From the NCBI RefSeq assembly GCF_001267925.1, contig NZ_CP011409.1:2294001-2358000 (forward strand): 64,000 nucleotides of DNA, written 5' to 3'. Position 1 is the stretch's first letter; each line of letters opens with the position of its first letter. A program made the translations under genes and the position numbers. Source of the stretch: Herbaspirillum hiltneri N3. Its GTDB lineage: Bacteria > Pseudomonadota > Gammaproteobacteria > Burkholderiales > Burkholderiaceae_D. Positions 36,314 through 45,291 of the stretch are shown piece after piece. The notes under the pieces are model-generated. The model had not been told where the DNA came from. It saw only the letters and a program-made list of their open reading frames with translations, and made no database searches.

Positions 36314-37006
36314 TCAGCGCTTCTTGTATTGCGAATTGCCGAACAGGATATCGCGCGCCTTGTCATCGGTCAGCGCCTTGCGCTTGTCGGCCAGCACGGT
36401 GACGCCGCGTTGCACGGCAGGACGTTCGCTGATGGCGTCGAACCAGCGCTGCACGTTGGGATACTCGCTCAATTCGATGCCTTGATTCTTCCACGAGCGC
36501 GTCCAGGGGAAGCTGGCGATGTCGGCAATGGTGTAGGCGTCGCCGGCCAGATAAGCGGTCCTGGACAATTGCTTGTCGAGCACGCCGTACAGGCGCTTGG
36601 CTTCATTGGAGTAGCGATTGACGGCGTACTCGATCTTTTCCGGCGCATAGATGCGGAAATGGTGAGCCTGCCCGAGCATGGGGCCGAGGCCGCCCATCTG
36701 GAACATCACCCATTGCAGCACGTTGTATTTTTCGCGGTCGGTGGCGCCGAGCAGCTTGCCGGTTTTACCGGCCAGGTAAATCAGGATCGCGCCTGATTCG
36801 AACAGCGACATTGGTTGGCCGTCCGGACCGTCCGAATCGACAATCGCGGGGATTTTGTTGTTCGGCGAAATCTTCAGAAACTCATCGGTGAACTGGTCGC
36901 CGGCGCCGATATCAATTGCGTGCGTGCGATAGTCCAGGCCAAGTTCTTCTAGCATGATGTGGACCTTGTGGCCGTTCGGCGTGGCCCAGCTGTATACGTC
37001 AATCAT
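36314..37006 (-). CDS. Glutathione S-transferase, YfcG/Ure2p-like
   Basis: A 230-residue GST of the nu/Ure2p-like type. The thioredoxin-like N-domain begins IDVYSWATPNGHKVHIMLEE (2-21); Thr9 and Asn11 replace the usual Ser/Cys, as in E. coli YfcG, a disulfide-bond reductase. ISPNNKIPAIVD carries the cis-proline, and an ESGAI motif binds the glutathione glutamyl group. The helical C-domain holds the AYTIADIASFPW N-capping motif. It appears to be a single-gene unit. Confidence 0.93.
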   Translation of the reverse strand: MIDVYSWATPNGHKVHIMLEELGLDYRTHAIDIGAGDQFTDEFLKISPNNKIPAIVDSDGPDGQPMSLFESGAILIYLAGKTGKLLGATDREKYNVLQWVMFQMGGLGPMLGQAHHFRIYAPEKIEYAVNRYSNEAKRLYGVLDKQLSRTAYLAGDAYTIADIASFPWTRSWKNQGIELSEYPNVQRWFDAISERPAVQRGVTVLADKRKALTDDKARDILFGNSQYKKR

Positions 37007-37157
37007 GATCTTCCTTATGGGGCGAAATGGTGATGAAAAATAATCGTAAGGGGAGAGCGGATCTCCTCTGGAGTCGTCAGGAGAAGTGCCGGGCTAGTGT
37101 AGCCCAAGCCTTGCAAACGCGCAGAGGACGAGGCATTTTCCGGCTCGTCCCGGGGAC

Positions 37158-38327
37158 CTATTTTTTGCGCGAGAAATGATGCATGAGCGGATAACTGCGC
37201 AGCCGTGTGTAGGCGTTGAACAGCAGGGCGGAACGGGTGCGGGGCGAGATCTGGATGGCGTTGTGCAGGACCTTTTCCTGCGGTTGCCAGCGCAGCTTGG
37301 AGCGGTCGCGCCCGGTGGATAAATTGACGCTGCGAAAACCTTGCGCGATGGCCCAGCGCATGGTTTCAATGACCAGCGTGGTCATGATGCTGTAGGCGCT
37401 CCAGCGCGGATCGTAGCCCGAGTAATAAAGATACAGCTGATCGTCCAGGACGAAGCCGATGCGCGTGGCGGCAACCTTGCCGCCGATGCGCAAGCGGAAT
37501 ATGCGCAGCCGGTCTTCGCGCGCCAGCATCATGGCGTGTTCCGAAAAGAACACGCGGCTCTTGCGGGAGCGAAAGGTGTCGGCATGCGGTACGCCCTCGT
37601 CACGGCCTGCGCGCAAGGCGTGCAGGCGATAAAAGTCGGACAGCGCTGCGGCGACATCGACAGGGCGCCCGACCACTTCGAAGGTGTGCTGCAAGCCGTC
37701 ACGGCGCAGGGAATTGAAACATTTGCGGATCGCTTCCTTCATGTTGCGCGACAAGCTGCCTTTGAGCGTATCCCAATCGGACGGCAAAGGCCGGTAGCAC
37801 ATCACGCGCGCCGTCGGCTGCGCAATGCCGGGGGAAGACAGTTGCCGGGCTTGATCCGGCGACAGTCCTTGCCACTCGATCCAGTCCCACAAATGCCGGT
37901 GCGCGAGCAGATAGGTTTGCAGCGCGGCGAGCGCAGCGTCGCTATGGTCGGGATGGCAGATCAGGCCGCGTACCTCGGTAATGTTGGGATCGGCGCCGAA
38001 GAATTGCAGCACCTTGACGCCGAAGGCGCCGAGGCCGGGACGTACGCTGATCATCATCGGCGCCACCGCCACGAGCTTGCCGCAGGCGTCGCGCAGCACG
38101 AAAGTATGCAGGCGGTCATGGATCAGCAGGCGGCGGGCGCGGAGATGGCGCCACCAATGGAGATTCCAGTCGGGTCCGGCAAACGGATGCTGCAGCGGCA
38201 GGGCGGCACACAAGGCCTCCCATTCGGGCGTCAGCGCCATCAGCTCGGCGTCGCTGTGAATGGTCGCGAGCGTCAGCGCCGCCGTAGCGCCGTCATTGCC
38301 GCGAGTGTCCGTTTGATTGCCTTGCAT
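37158..38327 (-). CDS. GNAT acetyltransferase of the CelD/BcsL type
   Basis: A 389-residue protein with an N-terminal unassigned region (FAGPDWNLHWWRHL at about 49-62) and a C-terminal GNAT/FemAB-like acyltransferase domain (RLRIGGKVAATRIGFVLDDQLYLYYSGYDP region near 280-310). This architecture is that of CelD/BcsL-type proteins, often linked to exopolysaccharide synthesis. No polysaccharide genes are adjacent. The ATG at 38327 follows AGGAG at 5 nt and is preferred to an upstream in-frame ATG at 38360. Substrate unknown. Confidence 0.83.
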   Translation of the reverse strand: MQGNQTDTRGNDGATAALTLATIHSDAELMALTPEWEALCAALPLQHPFAGPDWNLHWWRHLRARRLLIHDRLHTFVLRDACGKLVAVAPMMISVRPGLGAFGVKVLQFFGADPNITEVRGLICHPDHSDAALAALQTYLLAHRHLWDWIEWQGLSPDQARQLSSPGIAQPTARVMCYRPLPSDWDTLKGSLSRNMKEAIRKCFNSLRRDGLQHTFEVVGRPVDVAAALSDFYRLHALRAGRDEGVPHADTFRSRKSRVFFSEHAMMLAREDRLRIFRLRIGGKVAATRIGFVLDDQLYLYYSGYDPRWSAYSIMTTLVIETMRWAIAQGFRSVNLSTGRDRSKLRWQPQEKVLHNAIQISPRTRSALLFNAYTRLRSYPLMHHFSRKK

Positions 38328-38410
38328 GTTCTCCTGATGTGATGAAGACAATGCAGCCATGGCGAAAAAGCGAGACGCGTTGCCGGCAGCGGCGCGTTGC
38401 CGCCGCCGGA

Positions 38411-39118
38411 TCAGATTGCGCCGGGACGCCTGGTCAGCAGTGCGTGTCTTTCCAGCGAAAAATATTCCGTCAATGTACTGGCGGACGCGCTGGCGAGCAA
38501 TGTTTTGAACTGTTCAAAGGCGGCAGGCGGAGTCGCCGCCAATTGCTCGCCCCACGCCAATGCCTTGTCCAGCGCGGTGCCGTCCGGCGTCAGGCGGTTG
38601 ACGATGCCGGCGCCATGCAGCCGCGCTGCCGGCAACGGAGCGGCGTCCAGCAGGATTTCGGCGACCCATTGCGGAGGCAGCGATTTGGGCAGGAACCAGC
38701 CGGCGCCGCCGACGGCCCAGGTACCGACCTGTGAAGGGGAAATACCGAACGCGGCATTCTGTCCCGCCACGATCAGGTCGCAACCCAGCGCCAGCGAAAA
38801 GCCGGCATCAAGCGCGATGCCTTCGATGGCGGCGATCACCGGCTTGGGAAAGCTGCGCAGCGTCTCGATCAGATTTTGCAGAGTTTCCAGTGCGGCGATC
38901 TGCGTCGAGAGATCCTTGCCTGCTTCAATGCCACCACAAAAATCACGTTCGGCGCCGGTCAGCACCAGTGCACGCACGGAATCGTCGCGCTCCGCCTTTG
39001 ACAACGTCTCGATCGCCGCCGCCAGGACATTGCTGTCGACGGCATTGCGCCGGCCGGGATTGGCGAAGGTGAGGATCAGAGTGGCGTCGTTGCGGCTTGC
39101 TTTGAGTTCGGCTGTCAT
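38411..39118 (-). CDS. Enoyl-CoA hydratase/isomerase family protein
   Basis: A 235-residue crotonase-fold protein. Typical segments are ANPGRRNAVDSNVL (19-32), ALVLTGAERDFCGGIEAGKDL and KPVIAAIEGIALDAGFSLALGCDLIVA, the latter forming the oxyanion hole. It is slightly shorter than the usual 255-260 residues. The usual FSAG-D motif is changed to FCGGIEAG, so the CoA substrate and reaction (hydratase or isomerase) are uncertain. It lies between a GNAT gene and an aminotransferase gene on the same strand. Confidence 0.88.
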   Translation of the reverse strand: MTAELKASRNDATLILTFANPGRRNAVDSNVLAAAIETLSKAERDDSVRALVLTGAERDFCGGIEAGKDLSTQIAALETLQNLIETLRSFPKPVIAAIEGIALDAGFSLALGCDLIVAGQNAAFGISPSQVGTWAVGGAGWFLPKSLPPQWVAEILLDAAPLPAARLHGAGIVNRLTPDGTALDKALAWGEQLAATPPAAFEQFKTLLASASASTLTEYFSLERHALLTRRPGAI

Positions 39119-39178
39119 GGATGGATGTTGTTGTGGTTGACGCGCACCACCACCAGATGATGGTTTCTCGCTACGGAT

Positions 39179-39195
39179 CGTGAACAGGTTCTTAC
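39179..39195. repeat. Dispersed 17-bp repeat, copy 1
   Basis: CGTGAACAGGTTCTTAC here is identical to 52982-52998. It covers the stop codon of the leftward methionine aminotransferase gene. The core GAAC-AG-GTTC is a short palindrome. Confidence 0.6.
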
Positions 39196-40352
39196 AGACT
39201 GGCCAGGCGATCCAGCGCCAGGCGCAGCGTTTCGTCCTTCTTGGCGAAGCAGAAGCGCACGATCCCCGACTCCTTGGGCGTGTTGTAAAACGCCGAGACG
39301 GGGATCGCGGCGACGCCGATTTCCGTCGTCAGCCATTTGGAGAATTCCGCTTCGGACAAATCCGAGATCGCACCGTATTCAACGCACTGGAAGTAGGTGC
39401 CGTCGGACGGCAGCAATTTGAAGCGGGTGTTCTTCAGGCCGTCGCGGAACAGATCACGCTTGCGCTGGTAGAAGGCGGGCAGTTCGACGTAGGGCGCCGG
39501 ATTCTTCATGTACTCGGCGATGCCGTATTGCACCGGCGTGTTGACGGTGAAGACGTTGAACTGATGCACCTTGCGGAATTCTGCGGTGAGCGCGGCAGGC
39601 GCAGCGACGAAGCCGATTTTCCAGCCGGTGACGTGGTAGGTCTTGCCGAAGCTGGAGTTGATGAAGGTGCGCGGCGCCAGTTCTGGATGGCGGCACAGCG
39701 ATTCATGTGCCTGGCCGTCGTAGACCATGTGTTCGTAGACTTCGTCGGACAGGATCAGGATGTCGGTGCCGCGCACGATGTCGGCCAGCGCATTGACGTC
39801 GGCTTTCTTGAGGATGGAGCCGGTCGGGTTGTGCGGCGTGTTGACCATGATCAGGCGCGTCTTGCTCGTGACGGCGGCGCTGACTTTGTCCCACGGCACG
39901 CTGTAGCCGTCACTGCTGACGGTCATCTGGACGAATACCGGAATGCCGCCGGCCAGTTCGATGGCGGGTACATAGCAGTCGTAGGCCGGTTCGATCACGA
40001 TCACTTCGTCGCCGGCATGCACTGCGCACAGGATCGAGGTCAGGATGCCTTGCGTGGCGCCGGCGGTGACGGTGATTTCGCTGAGCGCGTCGTAGGCGTG
40101 GCCGTGCAGCGTCCTGATCTTTTGTGCAATCGCTTCGCGCAACAGCGGCACGCCGGCCATCGGCGGGTATTGATTCAGGCCGGTTTTCATGGCGTGCGTT
40201 ACTGCGTCGACCAAGGCCGGATCGCAATCGAAATCGGGAAATCCCTGGCCCAGATTGACCGCACCTTTTTCGCTCGCGAGCGCGGACATGACGGTGAAGA
40301 TGGTGGTGCCGACCCGGGGCAGTTTGGAGACGATGTTGGCTGGCTGGCTCAT
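39192..40352 (-). CDS. Methionine aminotransferase, YbdL-like
   Basis: A 386-residue class I aminotransferase. N-terminal SKLPRVGTTIFTVMSALA and NLGQGFPDFDCDP match the YbdL/kynurenine aminotransferase group, which transaminates methionine and aromatic amino acids. The PLP lysine is in SSFGKTYHVTGWKIG, and the substrate-binding Arg lies in GIVRFCFAKKDE. The gene ends within the 17-bp dispersed repeat. A PIN-domain gene lies 115 bp upstream on the same strand. A role in methionine salvage is inferred from the family. Confidence 0.9.
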   Translation of the reverse strand: MSQPANIVSKLPRVGTTIFTVMSALASEKGAVNLGQGFPDFDCDPALVDAVTHAMKTGLNQYPPMAGVPLLREAIAQKIRTLHGHAYDALSEITVTAGATQGILTSILCAVHAGDEVIVIEPAYDCYVPAIELAGGIPVFVQMTVSSDGYSVPWDKVSAAVTSKTRLIMVNTPHNPTGSILKKADVNALADIVRGTDILILSDEVYEHMVYDGQAHESLCRHPELAPRTFINSSFGKTYHVTGWKIGFVAAPAALTAEFRKVHQFNVFTVNTPVQYGIAEYMKNPAPYVELPAFYQRKRDLFRDGLKNTRFKLLPSDGTYFQCVEYGAISDLSEAEFSKWLTTEIGVAAIPVSAFYNTPKESGIVRFCFAKKDETLRLALDRLASL

Positions 40353-40467
40353 GGAAATGAATCTGGAAGAAAGCGGAAAGAAAGCATTTTAGCCGGATTT
40401 CCGGCGTCGGCACTCGCTTGGTGCAAATCGGCGGCGATGATGCACCGGCGCGGCGGTTGGCATGGCG

Positions 40468-40962
40468 TTATGCCATGATTTCTTCCGCCACGGAGGCGTG
40501 CCAGCCTTGCGGCGTCATGATGGCGAACATGTTCTTGCGCGCGGTCTTCCTGGCCAGCTTGAGCAGGGCCTTGTCCTTGGTGATCAGCACGCCGGCTTCC
40601 GATTGCAGCGCCAGTTCGAGGAATTTCTGGTCGTCCGGATCGGTGCAGACCGGCAGGCCGAACGTGTTGACGGCGGCCTTGGGCAGGCAGGTGATCAGGC
40701 TGTCGAATTCGGCGCGGATGGCCGGCTTGTCTTCTTCCTTGAGCGGCAGGTGCGGATAATTGAGCACGACCAGCCATTCCATGCGGCAGTCTTCGCGCGT
40801 GACGGCCTCGACGCGGCGCTCGCGCATGGCGCGCAGCAACAGCGCCCAGCGCGGATCGCGAAAGACGAACAGGTCAAGGCAGACGTTGGTGTCGAGAACG
40901 AGTCGGCGCGGCGCGGCGGCAGGCGATGCGCCGCCGGGGGAAGTGATGGTGCTAATTGTCAA
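40468..40962 (-). CDS. PIN-domain protein, putative toxin-antitoxin toxin family
   Basis: A PIN-like ribonuclease domain protein. Acidic residues expected in the active site are seen in RRLVLDTNVCLDLFVF, CRMEWL, TDPDDQKFLELAL and VLITKDKALL. No ATG lies at the right place; the most likely start is TTG at 40962, giving about 164 residues and an 11-bp overlap with the DUF2513-like gene. It matches the COG1569 group of PIN proteins annotated as possible toxins. No clear antitoxin is seen, so it may instead be a housekeeping ribonuclease. Confidence 0.8.
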   Translation of the reverse strand: MTISTITSPGGASPAAAPRRLVLDTNVCLDLFVFRDPRWALLLRAMRERRVEAVTREDCRMEWLVVLNYPHLPLKEEDKPAIRAEFDSLITCLPKAAVNTFGLPVCTDPDDQKFLELALQSEAGVLITKDKALLKLARKTARKNMFAIMTPQGWHASVAEEIMA

Positions 40963-41245
40963 AACCGCGTGCTTTCTGGGGAGCGTCCGGGAGCGTGGTA
41001 TCAGCCAGGTTGTTGCCGCTTTCGACGACGTCGTAGCCCTGGTCGGTAAGGCGCCAGAACTGGTGGATGTCGACGGCGACGAGGCCGCGATCATGCAGCA
41101 GCCGCAGATGATGCTGGATCAGCTCGGGCGGGGTGTTGTCCTGGATGGTCAGATTGGTCTGGATCTTCTCGATGTCGCCGTAGCTGGTGCCGAAAGTAGA
41201 CAGTGTTTTGAGGATGTCAGCCATCAGAGCTTTGTCGCGTTTCAT
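40952..41245 (-). CDS. Small winged-helix-like protein resembling DUF2513
   Basis: A 97-residue protein starting MKRDKALMADILKTL, which resembles the opening of DUF2513 proteins. PPELIQHHLRLLHDRGLVAVDI then looks like a recognition-helix and wing region. Its stop overlaps the presumed start of the PIN gene, so the two are likely co-translated. It could be a DNA-binding partner of the PIN protein. The family assignment is by pattern and is tentative. Confidence 0.7.
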   Translation of the reverse strand: MKRDKALMADILKTLSTFGTSYGDIEKIQTNLTIQDNTPPELIQHHLRLLHDRGLVAVDIHQFWRLTDQGYDVVESGNNLADTTLPDAPQKARGFDN

Positions 41246-41466
41246 ATGTCCTCCTGGTGGTGTTGAATCGTGCAGGCGGCGCTCCCGTCCTGCTTGCCGC
41301 CGACCGCTCGCTGTTGCTTCTGCCGGGGCGTGGACGATGTCGTTATCCTGCGGTGTTCCATATCCCAGATACTAATCCATGTGGGCGGTATCTGCTCGCA
41401 TGGAAAGGAAGCGCTGCCCATTTTTTTGCCGGGTTGTTGTGTGGCTTGCAAGCAGCTCTCCCGCAT

Positions 41467-41496
41467 AAAAAAGCCGCGTCCTCATGACGCGGCTTT
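41467..41496 (-). terminator. Rho-independent terminator of the chemoreceptor gene
   Basis: AAAGCCGCGTC (41470-41480) pairs with GACGCGGCTTT (41486-41496) around a 5-nt loop, with a run of six T on the minus strand. It lies 36 bp after the receptor stop. Confidence 0.87.
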
Positions 41497-41531
41497 GCCT
41501 GCCGGCAGTTGTTCCCGCGCGACGGCAAGGT

Positions 41532-43256
41532 TCAGAACTGCTCCCATTCGTTGCCGTCGTCGGCGGTGGCCTGCTTGATCTGGCGGGGCGCCGGGGCGGA
41601 CGATTTTTGCTGCGGCGGCAGGGCTGGTACGGCCGGCTTTGCGACCACCGGCGGAGCACGGCGTGCAGGGACAGCAACTGCGGCAGCAGGCACGGTCCTC
41701 GCCTGCGCACTATCGAGCTTGAAGACGCTGACCACTTCCGCCAGTTTCGCGGCCTGGTCCTGCAGAGACTGCGCAGCGGCGGCGGCTTCTTCGACCAGGG
41801 CGGCGTTCTGCTGGGTGACTTCGTCCATCTGCGTGATGGCCTGGTTGACCTCTTCGATGCCGGCGCTTTGCTCCTGGCTGGCGGCGGTGATTTCGCCGAC
41901 GATGTCGGTGACGCGTTTGACGCTGCTGACCACTTCCGTCATGGTCGCGCCGGCTTGCGCGACGAGCTTGCTGCCGGTGTCGACTTTTTCAACCGAGTCG
42001 TCGATGAGCGCCTTGATTTCTTTGGCGGCGGAGGCCGAGCGCTGCGCCAGGCTGCGCACTTCGCTGGCGACGACCGCGAAGCCGCGGCCCTGCTCGCCGG
42101 CGCGGGCCGCTTCCACGGCGGCGTTCAGCGCCAGGATATTGGTCTGGAAAGCAATGCCGTCGATCACGCTGATGATGTCGACGATTTTCTTCGACGAATC
42201 GTTGATCGAACCCATGGTGTCGACCACTTGTTCCACGACGGTGCCGCCTTGAATCGCGACTTCCGACGCGGATACCGCCAGCTGGTTTGCCTGGCGGGCG
42301 TTGTCGGCGTTTTGCTTGACGGTGGAGGTGAGCTCTTCCATGGACGAGGCGGTTTCTTCCAGCGAGCTGGCCTGCTGCTCGGTGCGGCTGGACAAATCGA
42401 GGTTGCCGACGGCGATTTCGTTGGAGGCGGTGGCGATGGTGTCGGTGCCCTGGCGCACCTGGCTGACGATCTTGAACAAGCTGTCGTTCATGGCCTTGAG
42501 CGAGGTCATCAGTTGCCCGGTCTCGTCCTTGCTGGACGGCCGGATGTCGGCGGTCAGGTCGCCGTCGGCGACGCGCTGCGCCACGTCCACCGCAAGGCGC
42601 AGCGGGTTGGAGACGATGCGCGCGACCCACATCGCCATGAGCATGCCGAGCACGATGCAGGCCGACAGCATGGCGACGATCATGATGCGCGAAGAGGCGT
42701 AGGTGGCTTCGGCTGACTTGTCGGCGAGATCCGCGCCTTCCTGGTTGGCGGCGACGAGTTTGTCGGTGTTGGCGAACATCGCCAGGTAGATCGGCGTGGC
42801 TTCCTTCATGATGACGGCGCGCGCTTCCTCATTCTTGTTCTGGCGCGAGAGGTCGAGGATCTTTTTTTGCAGCCCCAGGAAGGCATCGAAGTTTTTTACA
42901 AGCTGGGGGTAGACGGCTTTTTCAATGTCGGTGTCGATCAGTTTTTCATAGTCGGCGAGTTTCTTCTTCATGGCCGGCACCATCTCGTCGAGCAGCTTTT
43001 CGTTGGCGACAAAATCTTCTTCGGTGGAAGAGAGCACGTGCTGCAGCTGGACGGAGCGGATGCGCACCAGGATGACCTTCAGCTCCAGCGAGGTTCTGAC
43101 GCTGGGCAGCCAGTTGCCGGCGATGTCGGTCGAGGCCTGGTTGACCTTGCCGAGCTGGACGATGGCGAAGGCGCCGAGCGCGCTGGTCAGCGCCAGCACC
43201 AGGATGAAGGAAATCAGCAGTTTCCTGGAAATTCGCAAATCATAGAACCATTTCAT
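41532..43256 (-). CDS. Methyl-accepting chemotaxis protein
   Basis: A 574-residue transmembrane chemoreceptor. TM1 is at about 12-34 and TM2 at about 190-212, enclosing a four-helix-bundle periplasmic sensor. A HAMP domain (about 213-265) and the MA signalling domain follow, whose hairpin tip contains [34 protein letters not shown] Pro/Ala-rich linker of about 45 residues ends in EWEQF. This resembles the C-terminal NWETF-type tether for CheR/CheB in E. coli Tsr and Tar. The ligand is unknown. The gene stands alone with its own terminator. Confidence 0.95.
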   Translation of the reverse strand: MKWFYDLRISRKLLISFILVLALTSALGAFAIVQLGKVNQASTDIAGNWLPSVRTSLELKVILVRIRSVQLQHVLSSTEEDFVANEKLLDEMVPAMKKKLADYEKLIDTDIEKAVYPQLVKNFDAFLGLQKKILDLSRQNKNEEARAVIMKEATPIYLAMFANTDKLVAANQEGADLADKSAEATYASSRIMIVAMLSACIVLGMLMAMWVARIVSNPLRLAVDVAQRVADGDLTADIRPSSKDETGQLMTSLKAMNDSLFKIVSQVRQGTDTIATASNEIAVGNLDLSSRTEQQASSLEETASSMEELTSTVKQNADNARQANQLAVSASEVAIQGGTVVEQVVDTMGSINDSSKKIVDIISVIDGIAFQTNILALNAAVEAARAGEQGRGFAVVASEVRSLAQRSASAAKEIKALIDDSVEKVDTGSKLVAQAGATMTEVVSSVKRVTDIVGEITAASQEQSAGIEEVNQAITQMDEVTQQNAALVEEAAAAAQSLQDQAAKLAEVVSVFKLDSAQARTVPAAAVAVPARRAPPVVAKPAVPALPPQQKSSAPAPRQIKQATADDGNEWEQF

Positions 43257-43575
43257 ACAGCCTCCCTGTCAGTGGATGTGACGGCTCGGGCCGAGCGTGC
43301 CGGGCCGTGGCAATGCAATGTTCACTACTTTTTGGTGCAAATTCAGGATCTGCGAGGGCTTGGATTGTTATCGTTCGGTGCCGCATACCAGGTATGACAT
43401 GAACGGCCATTCTATGAAGAAGTTTAGGGCGCGGGAAAAATAGTTTTGGCTTTGGCGGATTAGCAACACCGGATTGGATGGGTAACGGCTACTTGCCTTG
43501 GCGTCAACGAAGGGGTTCCGGCAGACGGGTTTCGACGCTTTCGGTATGATGTCGAAAAAGTTAACAGGACCCTCT

Positions 43576-44352
43576 ATGCTGATTGTTTTATCGCCCGCCA
43601 AATCCCTCGACTACGACACTCCCGCAACAACCGACATCCACACCAAGCCCGATTTCATTGCCCGCTCCGCAGAGCTGATCGACGTCCTGAAGCAGAAGTC
43701 GCCGGCGCAGATCGCGACACTGATGGGAATTTCCGACCAACTGGCGACACTCAACGCCGACCGGTTTGCTGCGTGGTCGCGCAAGTTCACCAGCAAGAAC
43801 AGCAAGCAGGCCGTGCTGGCTTTCAACGGCGACGTCTATGAGGGCCTGGATGCGGCTTCACTTTCCGTCAAGCAACTGGATTACGTGCAGTCGCATGTGC
43901 GCATCCTCTCGGGCCTGTACGGCGCCTTGCGTCCCTTGGATCTGATGCAGCCTTACCGCCTGGAAATGGGGACACGGCTGCCGAATCCGCGTGGCAAGGA
44001 CTTGTATGCGTTCTGGGGCGAAGACGTCACCAAGGCGCTCAATGCCGAGCTGGCGGGGCACAAGGCCAAGGTGCTGGTGAACCTGGCGTCGGAAGAGTAT
44101 TTCAAAGTGGTCAAGACCAAGGTGCTTGAGGCCAAGGTGATTTCGCCCGTGTTCGAAGACTGGAAGGGCGGCAAGTACAAGATCATCTCTTTCTACGCCA
44201 AGCGCGCGCGAGGGCTGATGGCGCGCTACGCCGCGCTGAAGGGAGTGAACCAGCCGGAAAAGCTGAAGAACTTCGATCTCGACGGCTACGCCTTTGACGA
44301 ATCGGTATCTAGTGACACCTCGTGGGTGTTCCGTAGGCGCGTGGCTGAATAG
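43576..44352 (+). CDS. yaaA: Peroxide stress protein YaaA
   Basis: A 258-residue YaaA/DUF328 protein. It starts [16 protein letters not shown], the conserved family opening, and later shows [22 protein letters not shown] and the C-terminal [20 protein letters not shown]. coli YaaA lowers intracellular free iron during peroxide stress. The ATG at 43576 follows AGGAC; an upstream in-frame start at 43498 is unlikely. The 320-bp gap to the divergent chemoreceptor gene holds both promoters and no recognisable gene. Confidence 0.96.
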   Translation: MLIVLSPAKSLDYDTPATTDIHTKPDFIARSAELIDVLKQKSPAQIATLMGISDQLATLNADRFAAWSRKFTSKNSKQAVLAFNGDVYEGLDAASLSVKQLDYVQSHVRILSGLYGALRPLDLMQPYRLEMGTRLPNPRGKDLYAFWGEDVTKALNAELAGHKAKVLVNLASEEYFKVVKTKVLEAKVISPVFEDWKGGKYKIISFYAKRARGLMARYAALKGVNQPEKLKNFDLDGYAFDESVSSDTSWVFRRRVAE

Positions 44353-44378
44353 GCGCCCGGAGGACTGTCCACACAATG

Positions 44379-44405
44379 AAAAAGCCCCGCATTGCGGGGC
44401 TTTTT
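44379..44405. terminator. Bidirectional terminator between yaaA and bamD
   Basis: AAAAAGCCCCGC (44379-44390) and GCGGGGCTTTTT (44394-44405) pair perfectly around ATT. It serves the convergent yaaA and bamD genes. Confidence 0.92.
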
Positions 44406-44427
44406 CATGAGTACGGTGACGCTGCGC

Positions 44428-45228
44428 TTACCAGATTTTCCACCAGGGCTTGTCCTTGGACTTGGGGCCGCCATGATAGTAAGGGCTGTTCGGGTAGGTG
44501 GCCTGGATGACGCGTTCGGTGTCGTCGCGCAGCTGTTTCTGGCCCATCGCCTCGTACGCGCGCATCATGATGAACAAGGCTTCTTCGACGGCCGGCGCGT
44601 CAGGATATTCCTTCACCGCAGCCTGGGCGCGGTTGACTGCCGATACATAGGCGCCACGGCGGTAGTAGTAATTGGCCACGTGGACATCGTATTGGGCCAT
44701 CGAATTGACCAGGTATTTCATCCGCAGCAGGGCATCCGGCGTGTAGGTGCTGTCCGGGAAGCGCTCGGCCAGCAGCTTGAACGAATCGAAGGCATCGCGC
44801 ACTGCCTTGGGATCGCGCTCGGTGTTGTCCTGGTCGGTGAAGGTGTCGAAGATGCTGGTGCGGTCATTGAAATTGATCAGGCCGCGCAGGTAATACATGT
44901 AGTCGACGTTGGGATGATTCGGGTGCAGCTTGATGAAGCGGTCTACCGCAGCCAAGCCTTGCGGCTGGTCGTTCAGGCGGTAGTACGCGTAGGCGATATC
45001 CATCTGCGCCTGTTGCGCGTAGGTGCCGAATGGATAGCGCGATTCAAGCTTTTCGAAATACTTGATGGACTTCTCATAACCGCCGGCAGTCAGCTCATCC
45101 TTGGCTTCCGAGTATAATTTGGACGCAGACCAGCCTATCGTCTCGTCTTTTTGTTCCGGCAACAAGCCGCATGCTGACAATGAAAGGATGAATGCGACGG
45201 TAAGCAACTTCAATAAGATTTTTTGCAT
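44428..45228 (-). CDS. bamD: Outer membrane protein assembly factor BamD
   Basis: A 266-residue lipoprotein with lipobox SLSAC (Cys20). TPR-like repeats follow, including KYFEKLESRYPFGTYAQQAQMDIAYAYYR and AQAAVKEYPDAPAVEEALFIMMRAYEAMG. BamD is the essential lipoprotein that connects to BamA in outer membrane protein folding. The ATG at 45228 starts MQKILLKLLT, matching family length (about 245-270). It is divergent from rluD by 63 bp, an arrangement also seen in other proteobacteria. Confidence 0.96.
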   Translation of the reverse strand: MQKILLKLLTVAFILSLSACGLLPEQKDETIGWSASKLYSEAKDELTAGGYEKSIKYFEKLESRYPFGTYAQQAQMDIAYAYYRLNDQPQGLAAVDRFIKLHPNHPNVDYMYYLRGLINFNDRTSIFDTFTDQDNTERDPKAVRDAFDSFKLLAERFPDSTYTPDALLRMKYLVNSMAQYDVHVANYYYRRGAYVSAVNRAQAAVKEYPDAPAVEEALFIMMRAYEAMGQKQLRDDTERVIQATYPNSPYYHGGPKSKDKPWWKIW

Positions 45229-45291
45229 GACGTATGAGCAGTTTGAGCGGGTGCAAAGAAACAAGAAATTTCAATCCACTGATTATAGCTG

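Noticed and set aside
43257..43575. Sigma-28 (FliA) promoter for the chemoreceptor
   Set aside because: A CGATAA element is present on the minus strand, but no TAAA-type -35 at correct spacing; not strong enough to call.
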